From the NCBI GenBank assembly GCA_949935795.1, contig CATLFX010000025.1, positions 1 through 37,463 on the forward strand: DNA of 37,463 nucleotides. Reading direction: 5' to 3'. Below, piece after piece: positions 24,757 to 32,591 of the stretch. Below the pieces are notes generated by a model. The model was given only the letters and a program-made list of their open reading frames with translations, made no database searches and was not told the DNA's origin. The translations under genes and the position numbers were made by a program. This stretch comes from an uncultured Oscillospiraceae bacterium. Its GTDB lineage: Bacteria > Bacillota > Clostridia > Oscillospirales > Oscillospiraceae. Each line of letters opens with the position of its first letter. Position 1 is the stretch's first letter.

Positions 24757-26162
24757 GAAAATATTTTATTTGGGGGTTTCCTGGCATCGGAAAATCCGCC
24801 GTAGATCCCAAATTCCGCATCGTAGACGCGGACTGTGAGCGTTTCAAATATGTGCTCCCGGCGGATGCTCCCGACAGCCCGCATTCGCTCCAAAACACAG
24901 CGTACACCCGGCGGGACCCGTCTTTCCCCCAAAATTATTGGGACTACGTTCACTCAGTGGATGCGGACGTGGTCCTGCTCAACTGCCACATCAGCTTGCT
25001 GGGCGCGCTGGACAGCGAACGGCTGCTGCTGGTCTACCCCTCCCCGGCTTTGAAAGAGGAATACCTGCGGAGATACGCGCTGCGGGGGGACAACGGGACC
25101 TACCTGCTCCATATGGAGGCCGCCTTTGACGGGATGGTGGCGGCGGTCAGAGCCAGTCCCTACAGAAAATATGAGATCACAGATCCGAATACTTATTTGC
25201 AAGATTTGATAGAAAAAGGGATGATCATGGAACAATTCATTACCAAGAAAGAGCTGGTGGACCTGCTGGGAAAATGCGTACAGCTGGGCGTCTACGCCCC
25301 GGAAGGGCCCGCCGCCGGGAAAACGCCGGACGAGCTGGCGCAGATGCTGTTTGAGGGGAGCCTCTCGCTGGACGTCGCCGGTCTGAAAAACGATCTGGCG
25401 GCCAGGCAGGCGGAACTGGACCGGGAGCGGCTCCTGCGTGATCGCAGGGGCGGCCTGAGCCATGAGGAACTGAGCGGCAGGATCATGGAGGGGATCGTGA
25501 ACGGCGCGCTGAACATACGCCACACCGATGTCGCGCCCTATTCTTTCGGCTATCAGGTGACGTTCCGATCCGCCAAGCATGGCGTTACCTATCGCTGTGC
25601 GTGCTACTGTTCCCTTCCGGATGTGCCGGAGGAAATCACCCGCAAAATCGAAAGCGGTACGCTGACGATAGACGTCCCGGACCTGCTGGCGGAGATTGGG
25701 TCGGCGGAGGAGCGCAAGATCAAATCTTTTGTTTTGGAGCGGGACTCCGGGCTCCAGCCCCGCGGCAGTTATACCGGCCATGTGGCAAGCGCCCGGGACG
25801 TCCATCGGGGGATCGCGCTGGACGGCATCATCCGGGGCCATTATCAAGGGGACTACAGCAGCATGACCACCGGGACGGAGAACGACACGGTGCGCGCGCT
25901 GGTGGCATTGAAGGGCTTCTGCCTGGACTGCCTCAATAAGCTGCCCTCGCGCCCTCTGATCGAGTTCGTCACGGCCTATCTGAAGGACCACGGCACGGAC
26001 GTCTCCACCCCGGAAAAGCTGAAAGATTGGATCAGGAGAAATCCCGATAAATGCGCGCTGCCCGAAAACCGTGAGCGTTTTTCGTCCTGTTTGGAGGCTG
26101 AACAGGCCGCTTTGGGGCAGAAACCGAAAAAGTCCAAACGGAAAAACCAGTGTGAACGATAA
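24753..26162 (+). CDS. P-loop nucleotide kinase-like protein fused to a long C-terminal region
   Basis: A 469-aa protein. Residues 1-~150 have a Walker A loop (GFPGIGKSA, 8-16), IVDADCERFKY, NYWDYVH and LLVYPSPALKEEYLRRYALR, the pattern of phage-type deoxynucleoside/adenylate kinase-like proteins. The following ~300 residues include a helical part (ITKKELVDLLGKCVQLGVYA), a possible Cys cluster (CACYC), and no domain I can name. The start overlaps the previous stop (ATGA). It is less GC-rich than its neighbours, suggesting separate acquisition. It ends KRKNQCER-stop. Confidence 0.65.
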   Translation: MRKYFIWGFPGIGKSAVDPKFRIVDADCERFKYVLPADAPDSPHSLQNTAYTRRDPSFPQNYWDYVHSVDADVVLLNCHISLLGALDSERLLLVYPSPALKEEYLRRYALRGDNGTYLLHMEAAFDGMVAAVRASPYRKYEITDPNTYLQDLIEKGMIMEQFITKKELVDLLGKCVQLGVYAPEGPAAGKTPDELAQMLFEGSLSLDVAGLKNDLAARQAELDRERLLRDRRGGLSHEELSGRIMEGIVNGALNIRHTDVAPYSFGYQVTFRSAKHGVTYRCACYCSLPDVPEEITRKIESGTLTIDVPDLLAEIGSAEERKIKSFVLERDSGLQPRGSYTGHVASARDVHRGIALDGIIRGHYQGDYSSMTTGTENDTVRALVALKGFCLDCLNKLPSRPLIEFVTAYLKDHGTDVSTPEKLKDWIRRNPDKCALPENRERFSSCLEAEQAALGQKPKKSKRKNQCER

Positions 26163-26177
26163 AACGAGCGGCGGTGG

Positions 26178-26204
26178 CCGGGGATGAATAGCGTCCCCGG
26201 TTTT
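26178..26204 (+). terminator. Terminator upstream of the cytosine methyltransferase
   Basis: CCGGGGA (26178-26184) pairs with TCCCCGG (26194-26200), nine-base loop, followed by TTTT. It overlaps the first possible ATG (26184) of the methyltransferase frame, which argues that translation starts downstream at 26223. Confidence 0.65.
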
Positions 26205-26222
26205 CTGCTGTTCCGTAAGACG

Positions 26223-27383
26223 ATGGAGGTGAAAAAGCATCTGATCCGCTATTTTGATATGTTCGCGGGCATCGGCGGGTTCCGGGCGGGCCTGGACCGG
26301 GCCGGAGGATTCCAGTGCATCGGGCACTGCGAGATCGACAAGTACGCCGACGCCAGCTACCGCGCCATCCACGAGATCGGAAAGGAGGAGGTCTATTATC
26401 CAGACGCCAGAGAAATTGACCCCGGAACTATGCCGGACTTTAATCTGCTCTGTGCCGGTTTTCCGTGCCAGCCCTACAGCCTCAGTGGAAAGCGCAGGGG
26501 CTTCGAGGACGCCCGAGGCACTCTGTTCTTTGAAATTGCCCGACTGGCTGAAGCCAAACGACCTGCGTTTTTATGTCTTGAAAATGTTCCCGGACTGCTT
26601 TCGCATGACCAGGGCCGGACGTTTCACGCCATCCTCACCACGCTTCATGAGCTGGGGTATGGTCTGGAATGGTCTGTGCTCAACAGCGCCAATTTCCACA
26701 TCCCCCAGTCGCGGCGAAGGCTGTTCCTTGTCGGATATCTTGATCCCCGATGCGCCGGAAAAGTATTTCCTCTCGGCGGAAATGACGGCAAAGCTCTTAT
26801 TCAACTCATCGGAGGCCCCCAGGGATACCGGGTCTACGACCCCAGCGGAGTAGCTTGTACGCAAACCTCCGGTTCAGGAGGAACGGGGGCCAAAACGGGG
26901 CTGTACCTGGTGGACCTGTGCGCCGGACACCCCCAGCCCAGCGAGATCGCCCGGTGCCTCACCGCCCGGTATGGGCAGACGACCCTGTCCACCCACCCCA
27001 GGGAGCGTTCCGGGGTGCTGCTGATCAAGGAGGCCACCAAGCGCGGCTACAAGGAGGCCAACCCCGGCGATTCCGTGGACCTGGGCTACTACGGGAGCAA
27101 TACCCGCCGAGGCCGGGTGGGCCGGGACATCGCCCACACCCTGGAGACCAGCAGCATCCAGGGCATCGTGGAGCGCGGCGGGCGCATCCGCCGCCTGATG
27201 CCCCGGGAATGCCTGCGTCTCCAGGGCTTCGCCGAGGATCAGATCGACCGCCTGCTGGCTATCACCTCGGACGCCCAGGCGTACAAGCAGGCCGGCAACA
27301 GCGTCACCGTCAACGTGATCGAGGCCATCGGGCGGCGCATCCGGGCGGTGGATGAGGAGCTGAGAGGGGGCGCGGCGGCGTGA
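26223..27383 (+). CDS. DNA cytosine-C5 methyltransferase
   Basis: A 386-aa C5-methyltransferase with the full motif set: I DMFAGIGGF (12-20), IV with the catalytic Cys in GFPCQPYS (Cys82), VI ENV (120-122), VIII QSRRRLFLVG, the target-recognition region, and IX/X (RECLRLQGF, then QAGNSVTVNVI). It transfers methyl groups from S-adenosylmethionine to cytosine in DNA. No restriction endonuclease lies next to it, so it probably protects the element from host restriction. ATG 26223 avoids the terminator; GGAGG inside the first codons suggests that an even later start is possible. Confidence 0.9.
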   Translation: MEVKKHLIRYFDMFAGIGGFRAGLDRAGGFQCIGHCEIDKYADASYRAIHEIGKEEVYYPDAREIDPGTMPDFNLLCAGFPCQPYSLSGKRRGFEDARGTLFFEIARLAEAKRPAFLCLENVPGLLSHDQGRTFHAILTTLHELGYGLEWSVLNSANFHIPQSRRRLFLVGYLDPRCAGKVFPLGGNDGKALIQLIGGPQGYRVYDPSGVACTQTSGSGGTGAKTGLYLVDLCAGHPQPSEIARCLTARYGQTTLSTHPRERSGVLLIKEATKRGYKEANPGDSVDLGYYGSNTRRGRVGRDIAHTLETSSIQGIVERGGRIRRLMPRECLRLQGFAEDQIDRLLAITSDAQAYKQAGNSVTVNVIEAIGRRIRAVDEELRGGAAA

Positions 27384-28351
27384 TTGGTTTGAAAGACCAG
27401 TGCTTCGGTGTGGAGGTGGAAATGACTGGCATCACCCGGAGGCAGGCTGCACGGGCGCTGGCGGAATATTTCGGGACAGAGGCTCAGTATACGGGCGGCA
27501 CTTATGACACCTGGGTGGTAAAAGACTCCAAGCGGAAAAGCTGGAAGCTGATGAGCGACAGTAGCATCCTCGCGGAGAAGAAAACCGTCAGCGGCTATGA
27601 GGTCATCCCCGATGATGACGAGGGCAGGTACTACTGGGTGGAGATGGTCACGCCCAAGCTCACCTATGACCAGCTCCCCGTGCTCCAGGAGTGTATGCGG
27701 CGGGTGGAGCGGGCCGGGGCCAAGGTGAACGATTCCTGCGGCCTCCACGTCCATGTGGACGGGGCCGGCCACAACCGGCAGAGCCTGAAAAACCTCATCG
27801 GCATCATGTTCTCCAAGGAGGACATCTTGTTCAAGGCCCTCCAGGTGAACGAGGAACGGGCCAAAAGATGGTGCAAAAAGGTGCGGGAACCCATGCTGCG
27901 GGAGGCCCGGGCCCTGTCCGCCGACGAGACGAAGGACCTGACCGCGCTGGAGGAGATCTGGTACGAGGGCAATGTGGAGCACGACCACTACAACAAGACC
28001 CGCTACCACGCCCTCAACCTGCACTCCATGTTTTACCGGGGCACCGTGGAGTTCCGCTGTTTCAACTCCACCCTGGACCCCGGGCTGGCGACATCCTATG
28101 TCCACCTGTGCTTGGCCATGTCCGCCCAGGCCATCGCCCAGCGCAGCACCGTCATGCGCAAGACCCACAGCGACAACGAACTGTTCACCTTCCGGGTGTG
28201 GCTGGTGCGGCTGGGCCTCAACGGGCCTGAATTCAAGGAGACCAGGGACCAATTACTCAAAAATCTGAGCGGCGACAGGGCCTGGCGCCACGATAAGGAC
28301 AGCTATGAAGTCAACAGAAGAAAAAAGCGTGACCGAAACGCGGAAAGGTAG
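27380..28351 (+). CDS. Amidoligase family protein (COOH-NH2 ligase)
   Basis: A 323-aa protein with the amidoligase_2 pattern: FGVEVEMTG at ~9-17, WKLMSDSS, a YYWVEMVTPKLTYDQLP stretch, GLHVHVDG, RYHALNLHSMF and GTVEFRCFNSTLDP. Enzymes of this ATP-grasp/glutamine-synthetase-like group form amide bonds between carboxyl and amino groups, often on peptides. The GTG start overlaps the methyltransferase stop (GTGA). Two genes downstream is a gamma-glutamylcyclotransferase, which could break gamma-glutamyl bonds; this pairing is known in other genomes. Substrate unknown. It ends RRKKRDRNAER-stop. Confidence 0.8.
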   Translation: MIGLKDQCFGVEVEMTGITRRQAARALAEYFGTEAQYTGGTYDTWVVKDSKRKSWKLMSDSSILAEKKTVSGYEVIPDDDEGRYYWVEMVTPKLTYDQLPVLQECMRRVERAGAKVNDSCGLHVHVDGAGHNRQSLKNLIGIMFSKEDILFKALQVNEERAKRWCKKVREPMLREARALSADETKDLTALEEIWYEGNVEHDHYNKTRYHALNLHSMFYRGTVEFRCFNSTLDPGLATSYVHLCLAMSAQAIAQRSTVMRKTHSDNELFTFRVWLVRLGLNGPEFKETRDQLLKNLSGDRAWRHDKDSYEVNRRKKRDRNAER

Positions 28352-28356
28352 TGAAC

Positions 28357-28608
28357 ATGAAGATCCGTATCGACGGAAGGACCTATGAGGGGACGGGAGA
28401 GGCCATCATGGACCAGCTCCGGTTGGCCGCCTTCGACCCCACCGAGCACCCGGACGCTGAGAGCTATCTCCAGCAGCTCCGGGCCAATTTCATCCGAACC
28501 ACGGGGCTGGACTGCCCGCTGCCGTCCGGCAGCGTGGAGCGCCAGGCCCAGGCCATGATCCGCCATCTGGCCAGGTACGGCGCGCTGGAGGTGATCCACG
28601 ATGGCTGA
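28357..28608 (+). CDS. Hypothetical small protein between amidoligase and GGCT (83 aa)
   Basis: ATG 28357 with GGAAAGG upstream; GTG 28351 is an alternative. MKIRIDGRTYEGTGEAIMDQ opens a short strand-turn-helix pattern, and the remainder is helical. No family recognised. Because it is sandwiched between two enzymes of the same likely pathway and overlaps the next start by 8 bases, it could be a substrate or adaptor. Confidence 0.65.
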   Translation: MKIRIDGRTYEGTGEAIMDQLRLAAFDPTEHPDAESYLQQLRANFIRTTGLDCPLPSGSVERQAQAMIRHLARYGALEVIHDG

Positions 28609-29113
28609 CGGTTCCCTTTATTTTGCGTATGGCTCAAATATTAATTTGGAACAGATGGCCCACCGCTGCCCCGACGCCCAGGTGGCGGGTCCGGTGAAGC
28701 TGGAGGGCTGGGAGCTACTGTTCCGGGGCAGCGGAGTTGCCACCATCGGCCCCAAGGAGGGCGCCGCCGTCCACGGTCTGCTGTGGCAGCTCACCCCGGA
28801 CTGTGAGCGGTCCCTGGATCGCTACGAGGGCTATCCCCACCTCTACGTCAAAGAGCCGGTGACGGTGCGGGACGCCCAGGGGCAGGAGCTCACGGTCATG
28901 GCCTACGTCATGACGGAGCGGTACCGGGCCCCCGCTGTGCCGCCCGCGTCCTATTATCAGGGCATCCTGGAGGGCTACCGGCAGAACGGCCTGCCGGTGG
29001 CGGCCCTGGAAAAAGCCTGGGAACAGGCTGTGCGGGAGGTCCATGAGTACACCAGCCGGATCAACGGCATGGCCGTCAAACAACATGAGAGGAGGAAGCG
29101 TGATGAGCGGTAA
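28601..29113 (+). CDS. Gamma-glutamylcyclotransferase-like protein (GGCT/AIG2 fold)
   Basis: A 170-aa protein with the GGCT nucleotide of conserved motifs: FAYGSNI (YGSN at 10-13), GPVKLEGWEL, and the catalytic Glu at ~76 in LDRYEGYP, then Y.KE.V.V. These enzymes release 5-oxoproline from gamma-glutamyl amines. Paired with the amidoligase it could reverse or trim a gamma-glutamyl tag. ATG 28601 overlaps the previous stop. It ends HERRKRDER-stop with the next ATG inside (11-base overlap). Confidence 0.8.
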   Translation: MADGSLYFAYGSNINLEQMAHRCPDAQVAGPVKLEGWELLFRGSGVATIGPKEGAAVHGLLWQLTPDCERSLDRYEGYPHLYVKEPVTVRDAQGQELTVMAYVMTERYRAPAVPPASYYQGILEGYRQNGLPVAALEKAWEQAVREVHEYTSRINGMAVKQHERRKRDER

Positions 29114-29498
29114 GATCAGGGTGCTCGTGGCAGAGCCGGGGAAGCCCTGCCAGGCGCGGGAGGTGGAGGATGAGCTGAAGGCCCTCCAGGCCCTCGTGGG
29201 CGGGAGCATCGAGGTCGTGACATCCTCTGCGGAGGATATCGCCATCGTGTGCAACGAGGAGGGAAAGCTGTGTGGCCTGCCCCCCAACCGCCCTCTGCTG
29301 GGCCCTTCCGGCCAGCCCTATGACATCCTTTGCGGCACATTCTTCATCACCGGAGTCCAGGGGGAGAGCTTTGCCTCCCTCACTGATGAGCAGATCGGGC
29401 GGTTCAGCTCCATGTACGACGGCATGATGCTTCGCACCGCCGAGCCCCAGGAGAAGCGTCCTGAAAAGAAAAAGGGAGGTGTCGACCACGAGAGATGA
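29103..29498 (+). CDS. DUF3846 protein
   Basis: A 131-aa protein with the DUF3846 core: IRVLVAEPGKPCQAREVEDE, LKALQALVGGSIEVV, then the conserved DIAIVCNEEGKLCGLPPNR and DILCGTFFITG. Function is unknown; members are common on Clostridia and actinobacterial phages and ICEs, often near anti-restriction genes. ATG 29103 lies inside the end of the GGCT gene. The C-terminus is lysine-rich (KKKGGVDHER-stop). Confidence 0.8.
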   Translation: MSGKIRVLVAEPGKPCQAREVEDELKALQALVGGSIEVVTSSAEDIAIVCNEEGKLCGLPPNRPLLGPSGQPYDILCGTFFITGVQGESFASLTDEQIGRFSSMYDGMMLRTAEPQEKRPEKKKGGVDHER

Positions 29499-29525
29499 GC
29501 TGACCGGCCTCCAGCCGGGGTGACC

Positions 29526-30272
29526 ATGGGCAGGCCGCTCCACATCGCCGGCTGTTCATTTGGCAAGGACAGCTTAGCGGCCATTCTGCTGGCCAAAGAG
29601 CATGGCGAACCGCTGGATGAGGCGGTGTACTGTGAGGTCATGTTTGACCGGGACATCTCCGGCGAGGTGCCGGAGCACCGGGACTTCATCTACAGCACCG
29701 CTATCCCTGCCCTGGAGCGGATGGGGGTGAAGGTGGTGGTGCTCCGCTCGGAGCAGACCTATGTGGGGCTGTTCACCGGGCGGGTGACCCGAGGGAAGCG
29801 GAAAGGCATGGTGCGTTCCTTCCCCCTGTGCGGCAAGTGCGCCGTCCAGCGGGATTGCAAGGTCAAGCCTCTGGAACGCTACAAGGAAACGCTTCCTCCC
29901 GGGACGGTCCGGTACATTGGAATCGCCAGTGACGAGCAGGACCGCCTGCTGCGGCTGGACGGGGCCCAAAAAATATCGCTGCTGGAAAAATACGATTACA
30001 CAGAACAGGACGCGAGGAGCCTCTGCGAAAAAGCGGGGCTTCTCTCTCCGATTTATGAGTTTTCCGACCGGGGCGGCTGCTGGTTCTGCCCCAACGCCAA
30101 ACGGCGGGAACTGCGCCACCTCTACGATCACCACCCGGACCTGTGGGCCCATATGCTGGAGCTCCAGGCCATCCCGGGCAAGGCCACCGAGAAGTTCAAC
30201 CGCACCCAGACCTTCGCCGACATCGACCGGCTGTTTCGGGAGGAGGATGGGCAGATCCCCAAAGCGGCGTAG
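29526..30272 (+). CDS. PP-loop ATPase / PAPS-reductase-like protein
   Basis: A 248-aa protein with the PP-loop SFGKDS (11-16) typical of adenine-nucleotide alpha hydrolases. Two cysteine clusters (CGKCAVQRDC and CWFCP) could bind an iron-sulfur cluster or zinc. PAPS-reductase-like proteins on mobile elements include DndC-type DNA sulfur-modification enzymes and others of unknown role. No dnd partners are present, so its substrate is open. The start is ATG 29526 or GTG 29520. It is followed by a 128-bp gap, ending the preceding overlapping gene group. Confidence 0.75.
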   Translation: MGRPLHIAGCSFGKDSLAAILLAKEHGEPLDEAVYCEVMFDRDISGEVPEHRDFIYSTAIPALERMGVKVVVLRSEQTYVGLFTGRVTRGKRKGMVRSFPLCGKCAVQRDCKVKPLERYKETLPPGTVRYIGIASDEQDRLLRLDGAQKISLLEKYDYTEQDARSLCEKAGLLSPIYEFSDRGGCWFCPNAKRRELRHLYDHHPDLWAHMLELQAIPGKATEKFNRTQTFADIDRLFREEDGQIPKAA

Positions 30273-30329
30273 CCCGCCATTGTTGGTATTGCTGGGTTTT
30301 CACACTCCATCTTTGTTGGGTATCGTGAT

Positions 30330-30349
30330 AGCTTTTGCCGCAAAAAGCT
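30330..30349 (+). repeat. Small hairpin in the gap 30273-30400
   Basis: AGCTTTT (30330-30336) and AAAAGCT (30343-30349) form a 7-bp stem. The gap is AT-richer than its surroundings and ends with GAGGAGG for the next gene. No clear promoter or terminator was found in it. Confidence 0.35.
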
Positions 30350-30400
30350 GGTATGGTTGTGGGCTGGACCCACCAAAAAACATCGAGGAGGCTGAGAAAA

Positions 30401-30835
30401 ATGACAAAATACGAACGCCACCCCGCGCCGGAGAAGCTGCTCCGGCAGATCACCACCGAGGCGGTCAACCTGCTGGCCCTGGGCACCCCGGACAAGCCCG
30501 GCGACGCCTCGCTCCCGGAGGCGGGCGCCACCCTCATCGTCAAAGCCTGGGGGCTGCCCCAGGAGCTGCTGGACAACAGCCTGGCCCTCATCCAGCGCCA
30601 GAGGAAGCTGGTGGGCGACGGCAGCGGCAAGGCCGCCCTGCCCGACGACCAGCTCCTGGAGCCCTACGACGGCGGGATGATCGCCGAGCTGGTCTGGGGC
30701 CTGTTCGAGACGGCCATCCGGCTGGACGGCGCGGAGGACCGCCAGACCATGTACCAGCTTGCCCTGCTGCTGGCCGACATCCTGGACTTCGACGAGTGGA
30801 TCGGCCAGTGCGGGCCGGATGGACCGAAAAATTGA
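30401..30835 (+). CDS. Hypothetical helical protein (144 aa)
   Basis: ATG 30401 with GAGGAGG upstream. The chain is acidic to neutral and helical (EKLLRQITTEAVNLLALGTP, then WGLPQELLDNSLALIQRQRK). The conserved-looking end is YQLALLLADILDFDEWIGQC. No family recognised, no membrane span. The longer frame upstream has no ribosome site. Confidence 0.7.
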   Translation: MTKYERHPAPEKLLRQITTEAVNLLALGTPDKPGDASLPEAGATLIVKAWGLPQELLDNSLALIQRQRKLVGDGSGKAALPDDQLLEPYDGGMIAELVWGLFETAIRLDGAEDRQTMYQLALLLADILDFDEWIGQCGPDGPKN

Positions 30836-30844
30836 ACTGTGCGC

Positions 30845-30878
30845 GGAGGGGCGCTGTCCATGGGGGCGGCGCCCCTCC
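30845..30878 (+). repeat. GC-rich hairpin between 30835 and 30895 genes
   Basis: GGAGGGGCGC (30845-30854) pairs perfectly with GCGCCCCTCC (30869-30878). There is no T run. It occupies nearly the whole gap and stops just before the next Shine-Dalgarno, so it may control translation of the 30895 gene. Confidence 0.5.
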
Positions 30879-30894
30879 TGTGCGTGAGGAGGTG

Positions 30895-31203
30895 ATGGAT
30901 ATCAGCACAGAGATCCAGATAGACCGGGCGGAGCTGGAGCGGCGGGTGGTCGACTACACCGGCACCGCCGCCTTCCAGGAGTGGCTGGCGGACGCTGCTG
31001 ACGCCTACCGGGCAATGGGCCTCCCGGTCCCGTCCTACGAGGTGCTCCGGGCGGAGGAGACGGACGAGGTCCGCAGGTGCATAGAGAACCTGATGGTCTG
31101 CGAGGCCAAGGGCCATCTGTGGACGGAGCGGGCCGATCCCGAAAACGGGACCAGCACTCTCTCCTGCCGCCGCTGCGGGGCGGAGGAGCACCTGCGGTGG
31201 TAG
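30895..31203 (+). CDS. Small protein with a C-terminal zinc-ribbon-like motif (102 aa)
   Basis: MDISTEIQIDRAELERRVVD opens a helical N-terminus. The C-terminal third contains CEAKGHLW and, ~20 residues later, CRRCG, a C-H-C-C arrangement that could bind zinc. The AGGAGG lies unusually close to ATG 30895; GTG 30880 is in frame and could be the real start. Function unknown. It ends three bases into the next gene's Shine-Dalgarno. Confidence 0.65.
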   Translation: MDISTEIQIDRAELERRVVDYTGTAAFQEWLADAADAYRAMGLPVPSYEVLRAEETDEVRRCIENLMVCEAKGHLWTERADPENGTSTLSCRRCGAEEHLRW

Positions 31204-31212
31204 GAGGACGTT

Positions 31213-31407
31213 ATGGCAAAAATCAAAAACTTGAACGGCTACGAAACCTGTGTTCACAGCCAAAAGCGAAAAAGCGCCCCCTGGCGGGTGACCGCAGGCT
31301 GTGATAACCGGGCGGTCCTGTTCACGGGCAGGCACTACGAGTTACCCAATTCCAGCATCTGCGTGACCTGTCCATTTTACCACCAAAGCGGGGCGAGTTC
31401 AACATGA
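31213..31407 (+). CDS. Hypothetical small Cys-containing protein (64 aa)
   Basis: ATG 31213, GGAGG five bases upstream, giving MAKIKNLNGYETCVHSQKRK. Four Cys and several His are present (TCVH, GCDN, CVTCPFYH), so metal binding is possible. The stop overlaps the next ATG (ATGA). It begins a short run of three AT-richer small genes (to 31950). Confidence 0.6.
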   Translation: MAKIKNLNGYETCVHSQKRKSAPWRVTAGCDNRAVLFTGRHYELPNSSICVTCPFYHQSGASST

Positions 31408-31706
31408 TAGACCTGCATATGAGGGAGTTGGACGGCGCCACCTTCGGGATGCCGGTGGAGGCATCCTCTCCGGCGTTCAGGCGGATGAAACGGAACGTGT
31501 TCACCAAAAAAATGACGCTCCACGGCGGCTGGGTCGAGCGGACCGTCCGCTGTGTCCGGGCCTCCGATGTGGCGGCGGTGATGGGGCCTGTCGGGTGGTT
31601 GGTCAGCGAAAGGCGGGAGATGGAGACGATCCGATGGGGGACCGACAGCAACGAATATTACATCATTTACGAGGGAAAAGACGATGAAACTGGCAAAAGA
31701 GGATAA
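31404..31706 (+). CDS. Hypothetical protein (100 aa)
   Basis: The ATG overlaps the previous stop. MIDLHMRELDGATFGMPVEA opens a basic, beta-rich chain with WVERTVRCVRASDVAAVMGP. No known domain. The 3' end overlaps the next gene by 23 bases. Confidence 0.6.
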   Translation: MIDLHMRELDGATFGMPVEASSPAFRRMKRNVFTKKMTLHGGWVERTVRCVRASDVAAVMGPVGWLVSERREMETIRWGTDSNEYYIIYEGKDDETGKRG

Positions 31707-31950
31707 GGCGTTTTTGATTTCCTTGGGCCATGACGAATGTGATTTGCCGCAAATTGAGGATGCGCTCCACGCAAGCAGGACAACGTACAGTCTGGATGGC
31801 GAACCGATCACCCGTGCTCGGGCGCTCCAGCTGCTGGGCCGAGAGAGCTACCTGGCCGGAATTTCCAGGAGCGCCTTTCACTTTACCGCGGCGCAGACTG
31901 CTGAAAATGGCAAAACCGTATATTTTGATTCCTACAAATTATTCCAATAG
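31684..31950 (+). CDS. Hypothetical protein (88 aa)
   Basis: ATG 31684 lies inside the previous gene; GAGGGAAAAG precedes it. The product MKLAKEDKAFLISLGHDECD has a helix-turn-helix-like middle (ITRARALQLLGRESYLAGIS), so weak DNA or protein binding is conceivable. It ends in YFDSYKLFQ, without the shared Glu-Arg end. Function unknown. Confidence 0.6.
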   Translation: MKLAKEDKAFLISLGHDECDLPQIEDALHASRTTYSLDGEPITRARALQLLGRESYLAGISRSAFHFTAAQTAENGKTVYFDSYKLFQ

Positions 31951-31958
31951 GGGGCAGT

Positions 31959-32591
31959 ATGACAAACCAAAAATATGAAATTACCGATATTGTCCACGGG
32001 GAATACCCCTTTCTCCACCGCGTCCGGGCCCTGCGGGACATCGGGACGAACGTGAAGGCCGGGGACCTGGGCGGCTTTGTGGAGCACGAAGGCAACCTGT
32101 CCTTCGAGCCGGGGGACGACGCCTGGGTTTGCGACGAGGCCATCGCCGCCGGGGACAGCGTGGTGGAAAAGGGCTCCGTCCTGCGGGGCCGGGCCGTTGT
32201 CTGCGGCAGCGCCTGTGTCTCCCACGGCTCTGTGCTGTTCGGCGACGCCAGGGCCGAGGACGATGCCTATCTGCGGGGAGCCACCATGTGGGGCTGCGCC
32301 AGGGCCTCCGGGGCCAGTGTGACCGTGGCCTCGCCGGACGATCCGGCCCGCGCCCCCAGGCTGTCCGGCAAATGCTGTGTGTACGGAAAAGTCATGGGCG
32401 ATGTGCATCTGCTGGGCAGCGCCGTGGTCATCAGCGGCGAGGAGGTGTGCAACACCACCCCGGACGGCCTAATCCTGGATGGGAAAACGCGGACGGTGGC
32501 GCGCTCCTCTGCCCGGGATGTGCTTCGCCCCCGCCAGCCGGAGGAGACGGCGGAAAAGAAAAAATCAAAGCATAGGGAGGCGGTCCGATGA
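31959..32591 (+). CDS. Beta-helix (hexapeptide-like) mobile-element protein, first of a pair
   Basis: A 210-aa protein. The N-terminal signature YEITDIVHGEYPFLHRVRAL, RDIG, KAGDLGGFVEHEGNLSFE is typical of a phage and prophage family. It is followed by degenerate short repeats (VVEKGSVLRGRAVVCGSACV, GSVLFGDARAEDDAYL) that form a left-handed beta-helix in related sequences. Function is unknown; binding or structural roles have been suggested by fold only. It ends KKKSKHREAVR-stop, overlapping the next ATG (ATGA). Confidence 0.75.
   Translation: MTNQKYEITDIVHGEYPFLHRVRALRDIGTNVKAGDLGGFVEHEGNLSFEPGDDAWVCDEAIAAGDSVVEKGSVLRGRAVVCGSACVSHGSVLFGDARAEDDAYLRGATMWGCARASGASVTVASPDDPARAPRLSGKCCVYGKVMGDVHLLGSAVVISGEEVCNTTPDGLILDGKTRTVARSSARDVLRPRQPEETAEKKKSKHREAVR

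Noticed and set aside
26184-26222. First ATG of the C5-methyltransferase frame
   Set aside because: It lies within a terminator hairpin and adds residues not expected before motif I.
29917-30894. 428-aa frame covering 29917-31203
   Set aside because: Only its last ~100 codons are real (gene at 30895). The rest is an out-of-frame shadow of the PP-loop and 30401 genes.
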